A stretch of DNA of 64,000 nucleotides from Limimaricola sp. (GTDB taxonomy: Bacteria; Pseudomonadota; Alphaproteobacteria; Rhodobacterales; Rhodobacteraceae), in assembly GCF_016125575.1 (NCBI RefSeq), contig NZ_WGLM01000002.1, positions 248,001 through 312,000 of the forward strand, given 5' to 3'. Both the position numbers and the translations under genes were made by a program. Shown piece by piece: positions 52,640 through 61,575 of the stretch (its first letter is position 1; each line of letters opens with the position of its first letter). The notes below the pieces were generated by a model, which was given only the letters and a program-made list of their open reading frames with translations, did no database searches and was not told the origin of the DNA.

Positions 52640-53149
52640 ATGTCGAAGACCCGCAAGAGCGATTTCAGCCCCAACGATTTCGTCGTCTATCCCGCGCATG
52701 GGGTGGGCAAGATCGTGTCGATCGAAAAGCAGGAAGTCGCTGGGTACGAACTGGAACTGTTCGTGATCTCGTTCGAAAAGGACAAGATGACGCTGCGCGT
52801 GCCGACCAACAAGGCGACCGAGGTGGGCATGCGCTCGCTGTCGTCGCCTGACGTGGTGGCCCATGCGATGAAGACGCTCAAGGGCAAGGCCAAGGTCAAG
52901 AAGGCCATGTGGTCGCGCCGGGCGCAGGAATACGAACAGAAGATCAACTCGGGTGATCTGATCGCCATCGCCGAGGTGGTGCGCGACCTGCACCGCGCCG
53001 ATGATCAGCGCGAGCAGAGCTATTCGGAGCGGCAGCTTTACGAGGCCGCGCTGGAGCGCCTGACGCGCGAGATCGCGGCCGTTGCCGGCAATGACGAGAC
53101 GGCTGCTGCGCGCGAGATCGACAGCGTGCTCGTTGGCCGCGCAGCCTGA
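52640..53149 (+). CDS. carD: CarD family transcriptional regulator
   Basis: 169 aa. An N-terminal RNA polymerase-interaction (Tudor-like) domain (FVVYPAHGVGKIVSIEKQEVAGYELELFVISF is its core, read in parts) and a helical C-terminal DNA-binding domain (MWSRRAQEYEQKINSGDLIAIAEVVRDLHR). CarD stabilises the open promoter complex, notably at rRNA promoters. Length and domains are standard. ATG follows GAAAGGATAATC. A strong terminator follows. Confidence 0.95.
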   Translation: MSKTRKSDFSPNDFVVYPAHGVGKIVSIEKQEVAGYELELFVISFEKDKMTLRVPTNKATEVGMRSLSSPDVVAHAMKTLKGKAKVKKAMWSRRAQEYEQKINSGDLIAIAEVVRDLHRADDQREQSYSERQLYEAALERLTREIAAVAGNDETAAAREIDSVLVGRAA

Positions 53150-53173
53150 GCAACGGTTCGACCGATTGGAACG

Positions 53174-53201
53174 GGCCGCGCCGCCTGGCGCGGCCTTTTT
53201 T
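53174..53201 (+). terminator. Rho-independent terminator of carD
   Basis: GGCCGCGCC (53174-53182) pairs perfectly with GGCGCGGCC (53187-53195), loop GCCT, followed by TTTTTT. It is 24 bp after the carD stop; it also ends 5 bp before the convergent purD stop. Confidence 0.95.
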
Positions 53202-53206
53202 CTTGG

Positions 53207-54469
53207 TTAAAGCGCGCGCCAGCCGATGTCGTGGCGATAAAACCCCTCTGGCCAGTCCACGGCATCGACCATCGCATAGGCCGCGTCGCGCGCCTGTTGC
53301 AGGGTGTCGCCGCGCGCAGTCAGGTTCAGCACGCGGCCCCCGTTTGCGACAATCGCGCCGCCCTGCGTCGCGGTGCCGGCATGAAAGACCGCACGCTTGC
53401 TGTCGTCGGGCAGCCTATCCAGCCCGTTGATGATGCTGCCTTTTTCGTAGCCGCCGGGATAGCCCTGCGCGGCCATGACAACCGTCATCGCGTGATCGTC
53501 GGCCCAGTTCACCTGCGCCTCGGCCAGCCGCCCTTCGGCACAGGCCTGAATCGCGTCGAGCGCCTGCGCGCCCAGCCGCATCATCAGCACCTGGCATTCC
53601 GGGTCGCCGAAGCGGGTATTGTATTCGACCAGGCGGGGCTGGCCGTTCTCGATCATCAGCCCGGCGTAAAGAACGCCCGAGAAAGGCGTGCCGCGGCGCG
53701 CCATTTCCGCCAGCGTGGGCCGGATGATCTGCTCTAGCGCGCGGGCCTCGACCTCGGGTGACAGGACGGGGGCGGGGGAATAGGCGCCCATGCCGCCGGT
53801 ATTTGGGCCGGTGTCGCCGTCGAATGCGCGCTTGTGGTCCTGGGCGGTGCCGAAGGGCAGCAGCGCCTCGCCGTCGGCCAGCACGAAAAGCGATGCCTCC
53901 TCGCCGGTCATGAATTCCTCGATGACCACGACAGCGCCCGCCGCGCCCAGATGGCCTGCGAACATGTCGTCGATGGCGGCCAGCGCCTCGGCCTCGGTCA
54001 TGGCGACGACCACGCCCTTGCCCGCGGCCAGCCCGTCGGCCTTGATGACGATGGGCGCGCCATGGGCCTGCACATGGGCGCGGGCGGGGCCGGCCTCGGT
54101 AAAGCGGGCATAGGCTGCGGTGGGCACGTTTGCCGCGACGCAGATCTCTTTCGTGAAAGATTTCGACGATTCCAGCTGTGCTGCGGCTGCCGAAGGTCCG
54201 AAAACGGCAAGTCCTGCTTGTCGCAGCCTGTCGGCCACGCCGGCCGCCAGCGGCGCTTCGGGGCCGATCACGACAAGGTCGATCCCGTTCTCCTCGGCAA
54301 AGACGGCCAGCGCGTTGCCGTTGAGGATGTCGAGATCGGCGCATTCGGCGATGGCGGCGATGCCCGCATTGCCCGGCGCCACGATCAGCCGGTCGCATTT
54401 CGGGTTCTGTCGGATCGCCCAGGCAAGGCTGTGTTCGCGCCCGCCGCCGCCGAGGATCAGGATGTTCAT
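53207..54469 (-). CDS. purD: Phosphoribosylamine-glycine ligase
   Basis: 420 aa ATP-grasp enzyme of purine synthesis joining glycine to phosphoribosylamine. N-terminal [22 protein letters not shown]-grasp [15 protein letters not shown], metal site region [12 protein letters not shown] and the C-terminal blade ([15 protein letters not shown]). Length standard. Divergent from xseA across 84 bp. Confidence 0.97.
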   Translation of the reverse strand: MNILILGGGGREHSLAWAIRQNPKCDRLIVAPGNAGIAAIAECADLDILNGNALAVFAEENGIDLVVIGPEAPLAAGVADRLRQAGLAVFGPSAAAAQLESSKSFTKEICVAANVPTAAYARFTEAGPARAHVQAHGAPIVIKADGLAAGKGVVVAMTEAEALAAIDDMFAGHLGAAGAVVVIEEFMTGEEASLFVLADGEALLPFGTAQDHKRAFDGDTGPNTGGMGAYSPAPVLSPEVEARALEQIIRPTLAEMARRGTPFSGVLYAGLMIENGQPRLVEYNTRFGDPECQVLMMRLGAQALDAIQACAEGRLAEAQVNWADDHAMTVVMAAQGYPGGYEKGSIINGLDRLPDDSKRAVFHAGTATQGGAIVANGGRVLNLTARGDTLQQARDAAYAMVDAVDWPEGFYRHDIGWRAL

Positions 54470-54553
54470 GTCCGGTGGCTCCGCTTGGCCTTTGCTGGGG
54501 CGCGTTCTAAGGTTGGCGGCAGACGATCACAAGTGCGACCGACAGGGGACGGC

Positions 54554-56092
54554 ATGGACCTTCTGGAAGAGCCCGGGCAGGGCGGCAACGCCCCGGAATT
54601 CACCGTGTCGGAAATCTCCGGCGCCGTCAGGCGCGTGATCGAGGGCGAGTTTGGCATGGTCCGGGTCCGCGGCGAGGTGGGCCGCGTCGTCGTTGCGCGC
54701 ACCGGGCACATGTATTTCGACCTCAAGGACGACCGCAACGTGCTGGCCGCGGTCAGCTGGAAGGGCCAGGTTGCGCGTCTGACACACCGGCCCGAAGAGG
54801 GGATGGAGGTGATCGCCGTGGGCCGGCTGACCACCTTCGGCCCGCAATCGAAATACCAGATCAACGTCGAGGACGTGATCCCGGCCGGTGCCGGCGCGCT
54901 GATGGCGATGCTGGAAAAACGCAAGGCGAAACTGGCGGCCGAAGGGCTGTTTGATGCCGCGCGCAAACGGCCCTTGCCCTATCTGCCCGAGGTGATCGGC
55001 GTGGTGACCTCGCCCACAGGCGCGGTGATCCGCGACATCCTGCACCGGCTGCGCGACCGGTTCCCGCGCAAGGTGCTGGTCTGGCCGGTCGCGGTGCAGG
55101 GGGCGGGCTGCGCGCCGCAGGTCGCCGCCGCGATCGAGGGGTTCAACCGGCTGACGCCGGGCGGCGCGCTGCCGCGGCCCGACCTGATCATCGTGGCGCG
55201 CGGTGGCGGGTCGATCGAGGATCTGTGGGGGTTCAATGAAGAGATCGTCGCGCGCGCTGCCGCGGCCTCGGACATTCCACTGATCTCGGCCGTGGGTCAC
55301 GAGACCGACACGACGCTGATCGATTATGCTGCCGACCGTCGTGCGCCCACACCCACGGCAGCGGCAGAACTTGCCGTGCCGGTGCGTGCGGAACTGCTGG
55401 CGATGCTGGGCAACCACGAGGCCCGGCTGGTGCGCGGGGCGGCCCAAGCGCTGTCAACCCGCGGTCAGCGGCTGCGCGATCTTGCCCGCGCGCTCCCCCG
55501 GCCCGAGGCGCTGCTGCAATCAGCGCGCCAGCGGCTGGATGCCGTCGACGCCCGGCTGCCGTTTGCATTGCGTGCGGCGACAGGGCGCAAGCGTCTGCGC
55601 CTGACCGAGGCCTCTGGCGCCTTGAAACCGGCGCTGCTGCGGCGTCAGCTCGTTCAGGATCAGCGTCGGCTGGGCGACTGGTCGGGCAGGCTGGTGCCTG
55701 GACTGGTGCGCAACCTCGCCAACCGGCGGCGCGACCTTGGGGCGGTTCCCCGCCTGCGCCCGCGGCTGGTGGCCGAGGGGCTAAGCCGCAAGGCCGAGCG
55801 GCTGGGCGACCTCGTGCGCCGCTTTACCGAGCGCAGCCGGAGCGACCTGTCCACCCGGGCCGATCGGCTGACGGCGCTGGCCCGGCTGCATGAGACGCTG
55901 GGATACCGCGCCACGCTGGCGCGCGGCTACGCGGTGATGCGGGGCGACGGCGCGGTGATTTCGACAGTGGCGGCAATGCGGGCGGCCCGTGCGCTGGAGG
56001 TGGAATTCGCAGATGGCCGCGTCGCGCTGGGTGGCCGCCCGGGCCGCAAGCCGCGCGACGAGGAACCACCCGAGCAGGGCGACCTGTTCTAG
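54554..56092 (+). CDS. xseA: Exodeoxyribonuclease VII large subunit
   Basis: 512 aa. N-terminal OB fold ([28 protein letters not shown], read as its core), catalytic domain with [33 protein letters not shown] and [23 protein letters not shown], then a long coiled coil (residues about 280-430) that binds XseB. Degrades single-stranded DNA. Start at ATG 54554 after GACAGGGG; the open frame extends upstream into purD but has no support there. Confidence 0.95.
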   Translation: MDLLEEPGQGGNAPEFTVSEISGAVRRVIEGEFGMVRVRGEVGRVVVARTGHMYFDLKDDRNVLAAVSWKGQVARLTHRPEEGMEVIAVGRLTTFGPQSKYQINVEDVIPAGAGALMAMLEKRKAKLAAEGLFDAARKRPLPYLPEVIGVVTSPTGAVIRDILHRLRDRFPRKVLVWPVAVQGAGCAPQVAAAIEGFNRLTPGGALPRPDLIIVARGGGSIEDLWGFNEEIVARAAAASDIPLISAVGHETDTTLIDYAADRRAPTPTAAAELAVPVRAELLAMLGNHEARLVRGAAQALSTRGQRLRDLARALPRPEALLQSARQRLDAVDARLPFALRAATGRKRLRLTEASGALKPALLRRQLVQDQRRLGDWSGRLVPGLVRNLANRRRDLGAVPRLRPRLVAEGLSRKAERLGDLVRRFTERSRSDLSTRADRLTALARLHETLGYRATLARGYAVMRGDGAVISTVAAMRAARALEVEFADGRVALGGRPGRKPRDEEPPEQGDLF

Positions 56093-56099
56093 CGACGCT

Positions 56100-56504
56100 T
56101 CAGACCGATGGGACGGGTCCGGCACAGGCCAGTGGCGCATCCGGCCCCGGCACCTCCAGAAGCGGCCCAACCCCTGGGTGGTTTTGGTAAAGCGCGCGCA
56201 AGCCCTTGGCAGTTTTGAAGAAAATCCAGCATTGTGGCGTCGGGTCGTCTTCGTAGACAAAACATATCCTGCTGCCATTCGGATACCAGCGGCCCGCGGT
56301 ACAGGTTTGCCCGTCGTCAGACCACAGCACCGTGCGGTCGGGCCCGTAATGCTCGCGCCCGTAGGTTGTGGCGCCTTGCTCGGCATAGGTGATGGTGCGG
56401 CCGGTGGTATAGGCCTCGAACGCGCCGGCGCTCATCGGGCCCTGCTGGGGCGTATCTGCAAGCGCTGCGGTCGCGCTAAGCAAAAGGGCCAATGCCGCTT
56501 TCAC
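56100..56504 (-). CDS. Hypothetical secreted protein
   Basis: 134 aa with a signal peptide (VKAALALLLSATAALA). The mature part has a repeated aromatic pattern (YTTGRTITYAEQGATTYGREHYGPDRTVLW; CFVYEDDPTPQCWIF) and three conserved-looking cysteines. It resembles small uncharacterised periplasmic proteins; function unknown. It begins with GTG at 56504, six bases from GGGAGG, and overlaps the alkB-like stop (GTGA), so it is co-translated with it. Confidence 0.75.
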   Translation of the reverse strand: MKAALALLLSATAALADTPQQGPMSAGAFEAYTTGRTITYAEQGATTYGREHYGPDRTVLWSDDGQTCTAGRWYPNGSRICFVYEDDPTPQCWIFFKTAKGLRALYQNHPGVGPLLEVPGPDAPLACAGPVPSV

Positions 56505-57553
56505 GATTGGGCCTCCCATGCGGCAACGCGGGGGTCCATCACCCGCCGCCAGAGACGTGGCCAGAGGGCGATACAGGCCATCACCGGCAGACTGTGCGGC
56601 AGTTCCGGTCCGGCATCGAGGCGCAGCGCGGGGTAGGGGCGCGCGGGGTGCGCATGGTGGTCGGAGTGGCGCGGCGCGTTCAGCATCATCGCCGAGGAGT
56701 ACCAGTGCGGGCTGTTCCAGCTGTGACGCGGCCTCACCGGCTCGGCCCGGCCCGAGGGCAGGGTGCTGCGTGTCAGCCCGTAATGCTGCACGTAATCCGA
56801 CATCAGGATCTGCACCTGCGCAAAGGCCGCCAACCCCAACCACAGCGCCACGCCAACGATCCCGGCCAGCGCGAAAGCCGCGGCCAGCGTCAAGACCGCG
56901 CCGAAGACATAGATGACATAGGGGTTGCGCCAGCCGGGCCGGCCGACGCGGGCCAACCGCGCCGCCTCGGCCCGCAGGCCCGCACGAAACGCCCCCATCC
57001 AGCCGCGCCGGGCGAAGCGGTAGAAGCTTTCGCCACGCCGCGCGGTCGAGGGATCGGACCGGGTGGCGACATGGACATGGTGGACCAGCACATGCGCCGA
57101 GGCATGGTGGCCATAAAGCAGCGAGACGTAGAGGGCCACGCCCAGCCCGTGCAGCACCCGCCCGCCGCGATGGATCAGCTCATGCGCGTTGGGATGGCTG
57201 ACCTGGCCGAAGAACAGGCCGGCCGCGACGAACACCCCCAGTTTCGCCGCCGGACCAAGCCCCGGCCCGGCCAGCGCGGGCAATACCAGCGCGATCAGCG
57301 CGAAATGCGCCAGTCCCAGCGTCACCGACAATGCGTCGCCCGCCGGAAACTCGGCCCCCTCCAACGCTGGCGTGACGCGCGCGACCAGCGCATCGAGGCC
57401 CGCCGCCATTGCGGTCATCACCAAGAGTGCAGCCAGCGCCCAGCCACCACCACGCATCGCCGCCACCCCGATCAAGGCGACCGGCAGCAGCGTGGCAAGT
57501 GCGAAAAGCACCATCGGCGGCAGGGCGGTAAAAGGGCGGCGTGGCGATATCAT
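56501..57553 (-). CDS. Alkane 1-monooxygenase-like di-iron membrane protein
   Basis: 350 aa AlkB/fatty-acid desaturase-type integral membrane protein. All histidine boxes are present: HELIH (124-128), HVLVHHVH (154-161) and RHSDHH (295-300), plus the YVQHYGL motif (254-260). About six transmembrane helices. Typical AlkB proteins are near 400 aa, so this is a shorter form; hydroxylation of alkanes or other hydrocarbon chains is likely, exact substrate unknown. The rubredoxin partner is not in the window. Start at ATG 57553. Confidence 0.88.
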   Translation of the reverse strand: MISPRRPFTALPPMVLFALATLLPVALIGVAAMRGGGWALAALLVMTAMAAGLDALVARVTPALEGAEFPAGDALSVTLGLAHFALIALVLPALAGPGLGPAAKLGVFVAAGLFFGQVSHPNAHELIHRGGRVLHGLGVALYVSLLYGHHASAHVLVHHVHVATRSDPSTARRGESFYRFARRGWMGAFRAGLRAEAARLARVGRPGWRNPYVIYVFGAVLTLAAAFALAGIVGVALWLGLAAFAQVQILMSDYVQHYGLTRSTLPSGRAEPVRPRHSWNSPHWYSSAMMLNAPRHSDHHAHPARPYPALRLDAGPELPHSLPVMACIALWPRLWRRVMDPRVAAWEAQS

Positions 57554-57652
57554 GTCCCGCGATATAGCATGGCGTATGACGCCGGTCAGGCCTTGCGTTG
57601 AGGGGCCGCATCCGGGCTTGCCGGGCGGGCCCGTCCGGCCATAGCGTGTCGC

Positions 57653-58279
57653 ATGAACGCCTGGCTGATCCTTCCCGCCGCCTGTCTTGCGCTGATTTTC
57701 TGGGCCTGCACGGCCATGCCCGAAAGCTGGGGCAAAAGCGTGGTCAAGACCGCCTCGGTCGCGCTGTTGGCGGCCTCGGCGGCCGTATCGGGCGCACCGG
57801 GGCTGCTGGTGCTGGGCCTTGCGCTTGGCGCGGCTGGCGATTTCGCGCTGTCGCGACGGGGCGAGCGGGCCTTTCTTGCCGGCGTTGCGGCCTTTGCTGC
57901 GGGGCATCTGGCCTACCTTGCTCTGTTCATTGCGCGTGGTGCGCCGGTCTGGTCGCCCACGGCGCCCGGCTGGGTACTGATCGGGCTGGGCCTTGGCATG
58001 GCGGCGCTGCTCTGGCCGCGGACGGGCGCGCTGCGCTGGCCTGTCATGGCGTATCTCGTGCTGATCGTGGCAATGGGGCTGGCGGCATTCGCGCTGCCGC
58101 TGCCGGGGCTGGCTTATGCCGCCGCCCTTTTCATTGCCTCCGACAGCCTGCTCGCGGCCGAGCGGTTCCTGCTGCCGCCCGGTGCGCTGCGGCGCGCGCT
58201 GCCTTGGCTGGTCTGGCCCCTCTACTGGCTGGCGCAACTGCAGTTCCTCTCGGTTTTCGCAGGCCCTGCCGGGATCTGA
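57653..58279 (+). CDS. YhhN family (lysoplasmalogenase-like) membrane protein
   Basis: 208 aa with about eight hydrophobic segments and the YhhN motifs (SVALLAASAAVSGAPG, LALGAAGDFALSRRG, FIASDSLLAAERF). Vertebrate relatives (TMEM86) hydrolyse lysoplasmalogens; bacterial activity is less clear. Divergent from the alkB-like gene and 58 bp before ftsY. Confidence 0.85.
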   Translation: MNAWLILPAACLALIFWACTAMPESWGKSVVKTASVALLAASAAVSGAPGLLVLGLALGAAGDFALSRRGERAFLAGVAAFAAGHLAYLALFIARGAPVWSPTAPGWVLIGLGLGMAALLWPRTGALRWPVMAYLVLIVAMGLAAFALPLPGLAYAAALFIASDSLLAAERFLLPPGALRRALPWLVWPLYWLAQLQFLSVFAGPAGI

Positions 58280-58337
58280 CCCTTTCCTCCTCCCGCGAAG
58301 CCCATTAGGTGAACTTATTCACCGCCGGAGGGCCAAG

Positions 58338-59342
58338 ATGTCTTTCTTCAAGAAAATGAAGGATCGCCTGCTGCGCTCCTCGTCCCGGATCGACGAAGGG
58401 CTTGATGCCATCGTCGACGAGGCGCCCGCCGCGCCGGCACCCTCCTCCGCACCCGCTCCTGCGCCGTCCAGCCCTGCCACCACACCCGCCGTCCCGGACA
58501 CGTCGCAGCGCCGTGTGCTGGACGACGCGATGCTGGAAGAGCTGGAAGACCTGCTGATCGGCACCGACATGGGTGTCGACACGGCCCGCCGGATCACCGC
58601 CAATATCGCCGAGGGGCGGATGGGCCGTCGCCTGTCGGCCAACGATATCAAGGGCCTTCTGGCTGACGAGGTGGCCCGCGTGATGGAAGGCGTGGCCCGG
58701 CCCATGCCGCTGTTCCCGAAAAAGCCGCAGGTCGTGCTGGTGGTGGGCGTCAATGGCTCGGGCAAGACCACGACGATCGGCAAGCTGGCCGCGCAGTTCC
58801 GTGCCGCGGGCAAGTCGGTGGTGATCGCCGCGGGCGACACGTTCCGCGCCGCCGCCGTCGAACAGCTTCAGGTCTGGGGCGAGCGTGCCGGCGTGCCGGT
58901 GATGACAGCCCCCGAGGGCTCTGATCCCGCCAGCCTCGCCTTCGATGCGATGGGCCGCGCGCAGGCCGAGGGGGCGGACCTCCTGATGATCGACACCGCG
59001 GGCCGGCTGCAGAACCGCGCCGACCTGATGGAGGAGTTGTCCAAGATCGTCCGCGTGATCCGCAAGAAAGACCCGGACGCGCCGCATAACACGCTGCTCG
59101 TGCTCGATGCGACGACTGGCCAGAACGCGCTGAACCAGGTCGATGTGTTCCGTGCGCTGGCGGATGTTTCTGGCCTCGTGATGACGAAACTTGATGGCAC
59201 CGCGCGGGGCGGCGTGCTGGTGGCGCTGGCAGACCGTTTCGGCCTGCCGATCCACGCCATCGGCGTGGGCGAACAGATCGACGATCTGGCCCCCTTCGAC
59301 CCGCAGGAATTTGCCCGCGCGCTGGTGGGGCTGGACGCGTGA
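58338..59342 (+). CDS. ftsY: Signal recognition particle receptor FtsY
   Basis: 334 aa. Short N-terminal acidic/proline-rich A region (residues 20-55), then the NG domain: helical N part, G1 [26 protein letters not shown] and [10 protein letters not shown]. Docks SRP-bound ribosomes on the inner membrane. The A region is short, as usual in alphaproteobacteria. ATG has GGAGGGCC upstream. Confidence 0.97.
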   Translation: MSFFKKMKDRLLRSSSRIDEGLDAIVDEAPAAPAPSSAPAPAPSSPATTPAVPDTSQRRVLDDAMLEELEDLLIGTDMGVDTARRITANIAEGRMGRRLSANDIKGLLADEVARVMEGVARPMPLFPKKPQVVLVVGVNGSGKTTTIGKLAAQFRAAGKSVVIAAGDTFRAAAVEQLQVWGERAGVPVMTAPEGSDPASLAFDAMGRAQAEGADLLMIDTAGRLQNRADLMEELSKIVRVIRKKDPDAPHNTLLVLDATTGQNALNQVDVFRALADVSGLVMTKLDGTARGGVLVALADRFGLPIHAIGVGEQIDDLAPFDPQEFARALVGLDA

Positions 59343-59343
59343 C

Positions 59344-59424
59344 GCCCTCTTCTTCTGGCCAAAAATATTCTCGGGGGGAGGCCCCGGTACGGGGCCGCGG
59401 GGGGCAGACAGCCCCCCGCCACCG
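59344..59424 (-). repeat. Intergenic GGGAGTATTT repeat, copy E, with extended hairpin
   Basis: On the minus strand: a GGGGGGC/GCCCCCC hairpin (59399-59417), a GCCCCGTACCGGGGC-type stretch, CCTCCCCCCGAGAATATTT and TTGGCCAGAAGAAG. It lies directly after the ftsY stop and matches copy B over about 75 bp. Confidence 0.7.
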
Positions 59425-59441
59425 CGCGGAGACACCAGTGA

Positions 59442-60344
59442 ATGGGTGAATGGCTGGTTTCCCTCGCCGGTACGCCCGAAGGGGCCCGGCTAGCGATGGT
59501 GCTTGCGCTGATGTCGGCGCTGGCGCACGCGGTATTCGGCGCGTTGCAGAAGGGCCGGCACGATCCGTGGCTGTCGCGCGGCGCGATCGACGGTTGGCTG
59601 GCAATCATCTCGGCCCCGGTCGCGATCTTTATCGTGCCGGCGCCCACGGGCCTGACCCTGGCGATCCTCGCCGGCGCGATCGTGATCCATTTCAGCTACA
59701 AGATGACGATGGCGCTGGCCTATGACCGCGCGGCCTACACGGTGGTCTACCCTGTCGTGCGCGGCACCGGCCCGCTGGTGACGGTCGCCTTCGCCTCGGT
59801 CGTCTTCGGCGAGCATTTCCACCCGATGCAATGGCTGGGCGTGGCCTGCCTGTCGGGTGGGATCCTGCTTCTGGCGCTGCGTAACCTGTCCGAAGAACAC
59901 CTTGACCCGATGGCGATTCGTATTGGCCTGGCTTGGGCCGTGGCCTGCGGCGTGATCGTGGCGATTTACACCACCTACGATGCCTGGGGCATCCGGCAAT
60001 CGACCGATCCGTTCACCTTTCTGGCGTGGTTCTTCTTCATCACCGCGCTGGATTTTCCGTTTATCGCGCTTTGGCGGTATCGGCGCATGGCCACGCCGCC
60101 GGTGCTGGGGCCGCTGATGCTGCGCGGCTTTGCCGGCGCTGTCATCGCGTGGTTCAGCTTTGGCGGTGTCATGATGGCCACGCGGCTCGACAAGGTGGGC
60201 GAGGCGGCTGTGCTGCGCGAGACGTCAACCGTTTTCGCCGCGCTGATCGGCTGGTTCATCCTCGGTGACAAGGTTGGGCCACGGCGGCTTTTCCTGATGT
60301 CGCTGATTGCGCTGGGCGCCGTGATCGTTGAAATGGGACGGTAG
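59442..60344 (+). CDS. EamA/DMT family transporter
   Basis: 300 aa with ten predicted transmembrane segments in two EamA halves (KMTMALAYDRAAYTVVYPVVRGTGPLVTV at the end of the first, EAAVLRETSTVFAALIGWFILG at the end of the second, each read in part). Substrate unknown. It lies between ftsY and yciB and is 13 bp before yciB, so probably in the same operon. Confidence 0.87.
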   Translation: MGEWLVSLAGTPEGARLAMVLALMSALAHAVFGALQKGRHDPWLSRGAIDGWLAIISAPVAIFIVPAPTGLTLAILAGAIVIHFSYKMTMALAYDRAAYTVVYPVVRGTGPLVTVAFASVVFGEHFHPMQWLGVACLSGGILLLALRNLSEEHLDPMAIRIGLAWAVACGVIVAIYTTYDAWGIRQSTDPFTFLAWFFFITALDFPFIALWRYRRMATPPVLGPLMLRGFAGAVIAWFSFGGVMMATRLDKVGEAAVLRETSTVFAALIGWFILGDKVGPRRLFLMSLIALGAVIVEMGR

Positions 60345-60357
60345 CAGGGAGACAGGA

Positions 60358-60969
60358 ATGGCAGAGCGCCACATCAACCCCATCGTCAAGCAGGTGCTGG
60401 AACTGGGCCCGACGCTGGCCTTCTTCGTGATTTACCTGCGCATCAAGGACGCGCATTTCGTCATCGGCGGGACCAGCTATTCCGGCTTTATCGTGGCCAC
60501 GCTGGCCTTCATCCCGGTGCTGCTGATCGCGATGGGCGTCTTGTGGCGCCTCTCGGGCCGGCTCAGCCGGATGCAGGTGCTGACCGCGCTGATGGTGATC
60601 GTGTTCGGCGGTCTCACGGCCTATCTGAACGACGAACGTTTCTTCAAGATGAAGACGACGATCATCTACGGCCTGTTCGCCCTGATCCTCGCTTTTGGCC
60701 TGCTCAGGCGGCAAAGCTACCTGCAATATGTGATGGGTGAACTGTTGCCGATGCAGGACGAGGGCTGGATGAAGCTGACCCGCAGGCAGACGGTTATGTT
60801 CGCCCTGCTGGCCATTGGTAACGAAGTCGTCTGGCGCACCCAGTCGACTGATCTCTGGGTCAAGATCGAGACCTTCGGGTTTCCGCTGGCGCTGTTCCTG
60901 TTCCTATGGCTGCAGATCGTGTTGCTGCAACGCTACCTGATCGAAGAGGATACGGCGGGCGGCGACTAG
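60358..60969 (+). CDS. yciB: Inner membrane septation protein YciB/IspZ
   Basis: 203 aa, five to six transmembrane segments. Family motifs: NPIVKQVLELGPTLAFFV, GGLTAYLNDERFFKMKTTIIY (read in part), and WMKLTRRQTVMFALLAIGNE. Linked to septation and envelope integrity. ATG 60358 is preceded by AGACAGGA. Convergent with the PilZ gene. Confidence 0.92.
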   Translation: MAERHINPIVKQVLELGPTLAFFVIYLRIKDAHFVIGGTSYSGFIVATLAFIPVLLIAMGVLWRLSGRLSRMQVLTALMVIVFGGLTAYLNDERFFKMKTTIIYGLFALILAFGLLRRQSYLQYVMGELLPMQDEGWMKLTRRQTVMFALLAIGNEVVWRTQSTDLWVKIETFGFPLALFLFLWLQIVLLQRYLIEEDTAGGD

Positions 60970-60991
60970 CCCCGCATTCGCCGGGGCGGCC

Positions 60992-61327
60992 TTACCTCAT
61001 TTCGCGAAAGCCATGCAGCCCGGCACTTCGCGCGGCAAGGCCCGCACCGCCGCTACCTTTTGTCTGCCGCAGGATATCGAGCTGCCGGCGCGATACGGGC
61101 AGAGCAAAGCTGCCGCCGCAAAGATCGCCATGCACCCAGGTGATCCGCGCCGAGACCCGTTCACTGGCGAAATGCAGGACGATCAGTGCGCCACGGGCCA
61201 TAGGCGGCGCGCCCTGCAGGCGAAGCCCCGTGGCGCTGACATTGATGACACGGGCCCGGCCGCGGCCCTGTGGCGTTTCCACCGTCAAGTCGCAACTGCT
61301 GGGCCAGCGGGTATCGCGGTAGCGCAT
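60992..61327 (-). CDS. PilZ domain protein
   Basis: 111 aa. PilZ fold with (D/N)xSxxG as NVSATG and a C-terminal strand (SARITWVHGDLCGGSFALP). The N-terminal arginines are RYRDTR, not the canonical RxxxR spacing, so c-di-GMP binding is uncertain. The gene faces away from the metZ promoter region, which is shared. Confidence 0.78.
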   Translation of the reverse strand: MRYRDTRWPSSCDLTVETPQGRGRARVINVSATGLRLQGAPPMARGALIVLHFASERVSARITWVHGDLCGGSFALPVSRRQLDILRQTKGSGGAGLAARSAGLHGFREMR

Positions 61328-61412
61328 GTCGCCCCTGTTTGCCGGTTTGCACCAGTGCCAAGGGTGGCCCGATTCGGGTTAAGCTTGGGTGAAAGGCCGC
61401 GGCCCGCGGTGC

Positions 61413-61441
61413 TTGACGACGCGGGGCACCGCCGCTAATCC
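61413..61441 (+). promoter_or_regulatory. metZ promoter
   Basis: TTGACG at 61413-61418, 17-bp spacer, TAATCC at 61436-61441. The start would be at about 61447, exactly at the 5' end of the SAM-II aptamer. Confidence 0.65.
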
Positions 61442-61446
61442 TGCCT

Positions 61447-61500
61447 GCGTGGCGATTTGACCGGATTGCGGGCCACGTTAAACATGCCGCTAAAGAGGAC
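61447..61500 (+). promoter_or_regulatory. SAM-II riboswitch upstream of metZ
   Basis: Conserved SAM-II core in order: GCGTGGCGATTTGACC, then TTGCGGGCCACGTTAAAC, then GCCGCTAAAGAGG. GCCACGTTAAAC and CGCTAAAGAGG are near-consensus. SAM-II binds S-adenosylmethionine in an H-type pseudoknot and is typical of metA and metZ leaders in alphaproteobacteria. The following terminator (61513-61543) is the probable expression platform. Confidence 0.93.
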
Positions 61501-61512
61501 CAGGGCCGCCAG

Positions 61513-61543
61513 CCCCGATGCCTTGCCGGTATCGGGGTTTTTT
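61513..61543 (+). terminator. Intrinsic terminator of the metZ leader
   Basis: CCCCGATGCC (61513-61522) pairs with GGTATCGGGG (61528-61537), one G-U pair, 5-nt loop TTGCC, then TTTTTT. It lies 33 bp before metZ and 13 nt after the aptamer, so SAM binding probably favours premature termination. Confidence 0.9.
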
Positions 61544-61575
61544 GTTGCCCGGGCAGCGGGCGGAGGACGAAAAGA

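Noticed and set aside
53834-54553. Upstream extension of the xseA frame into purD
   Set aside because: The extension is antisense to purD and has no ribosome site; XseA homologues begin at the MDLLEEPG start with GACAGGGG upstream.
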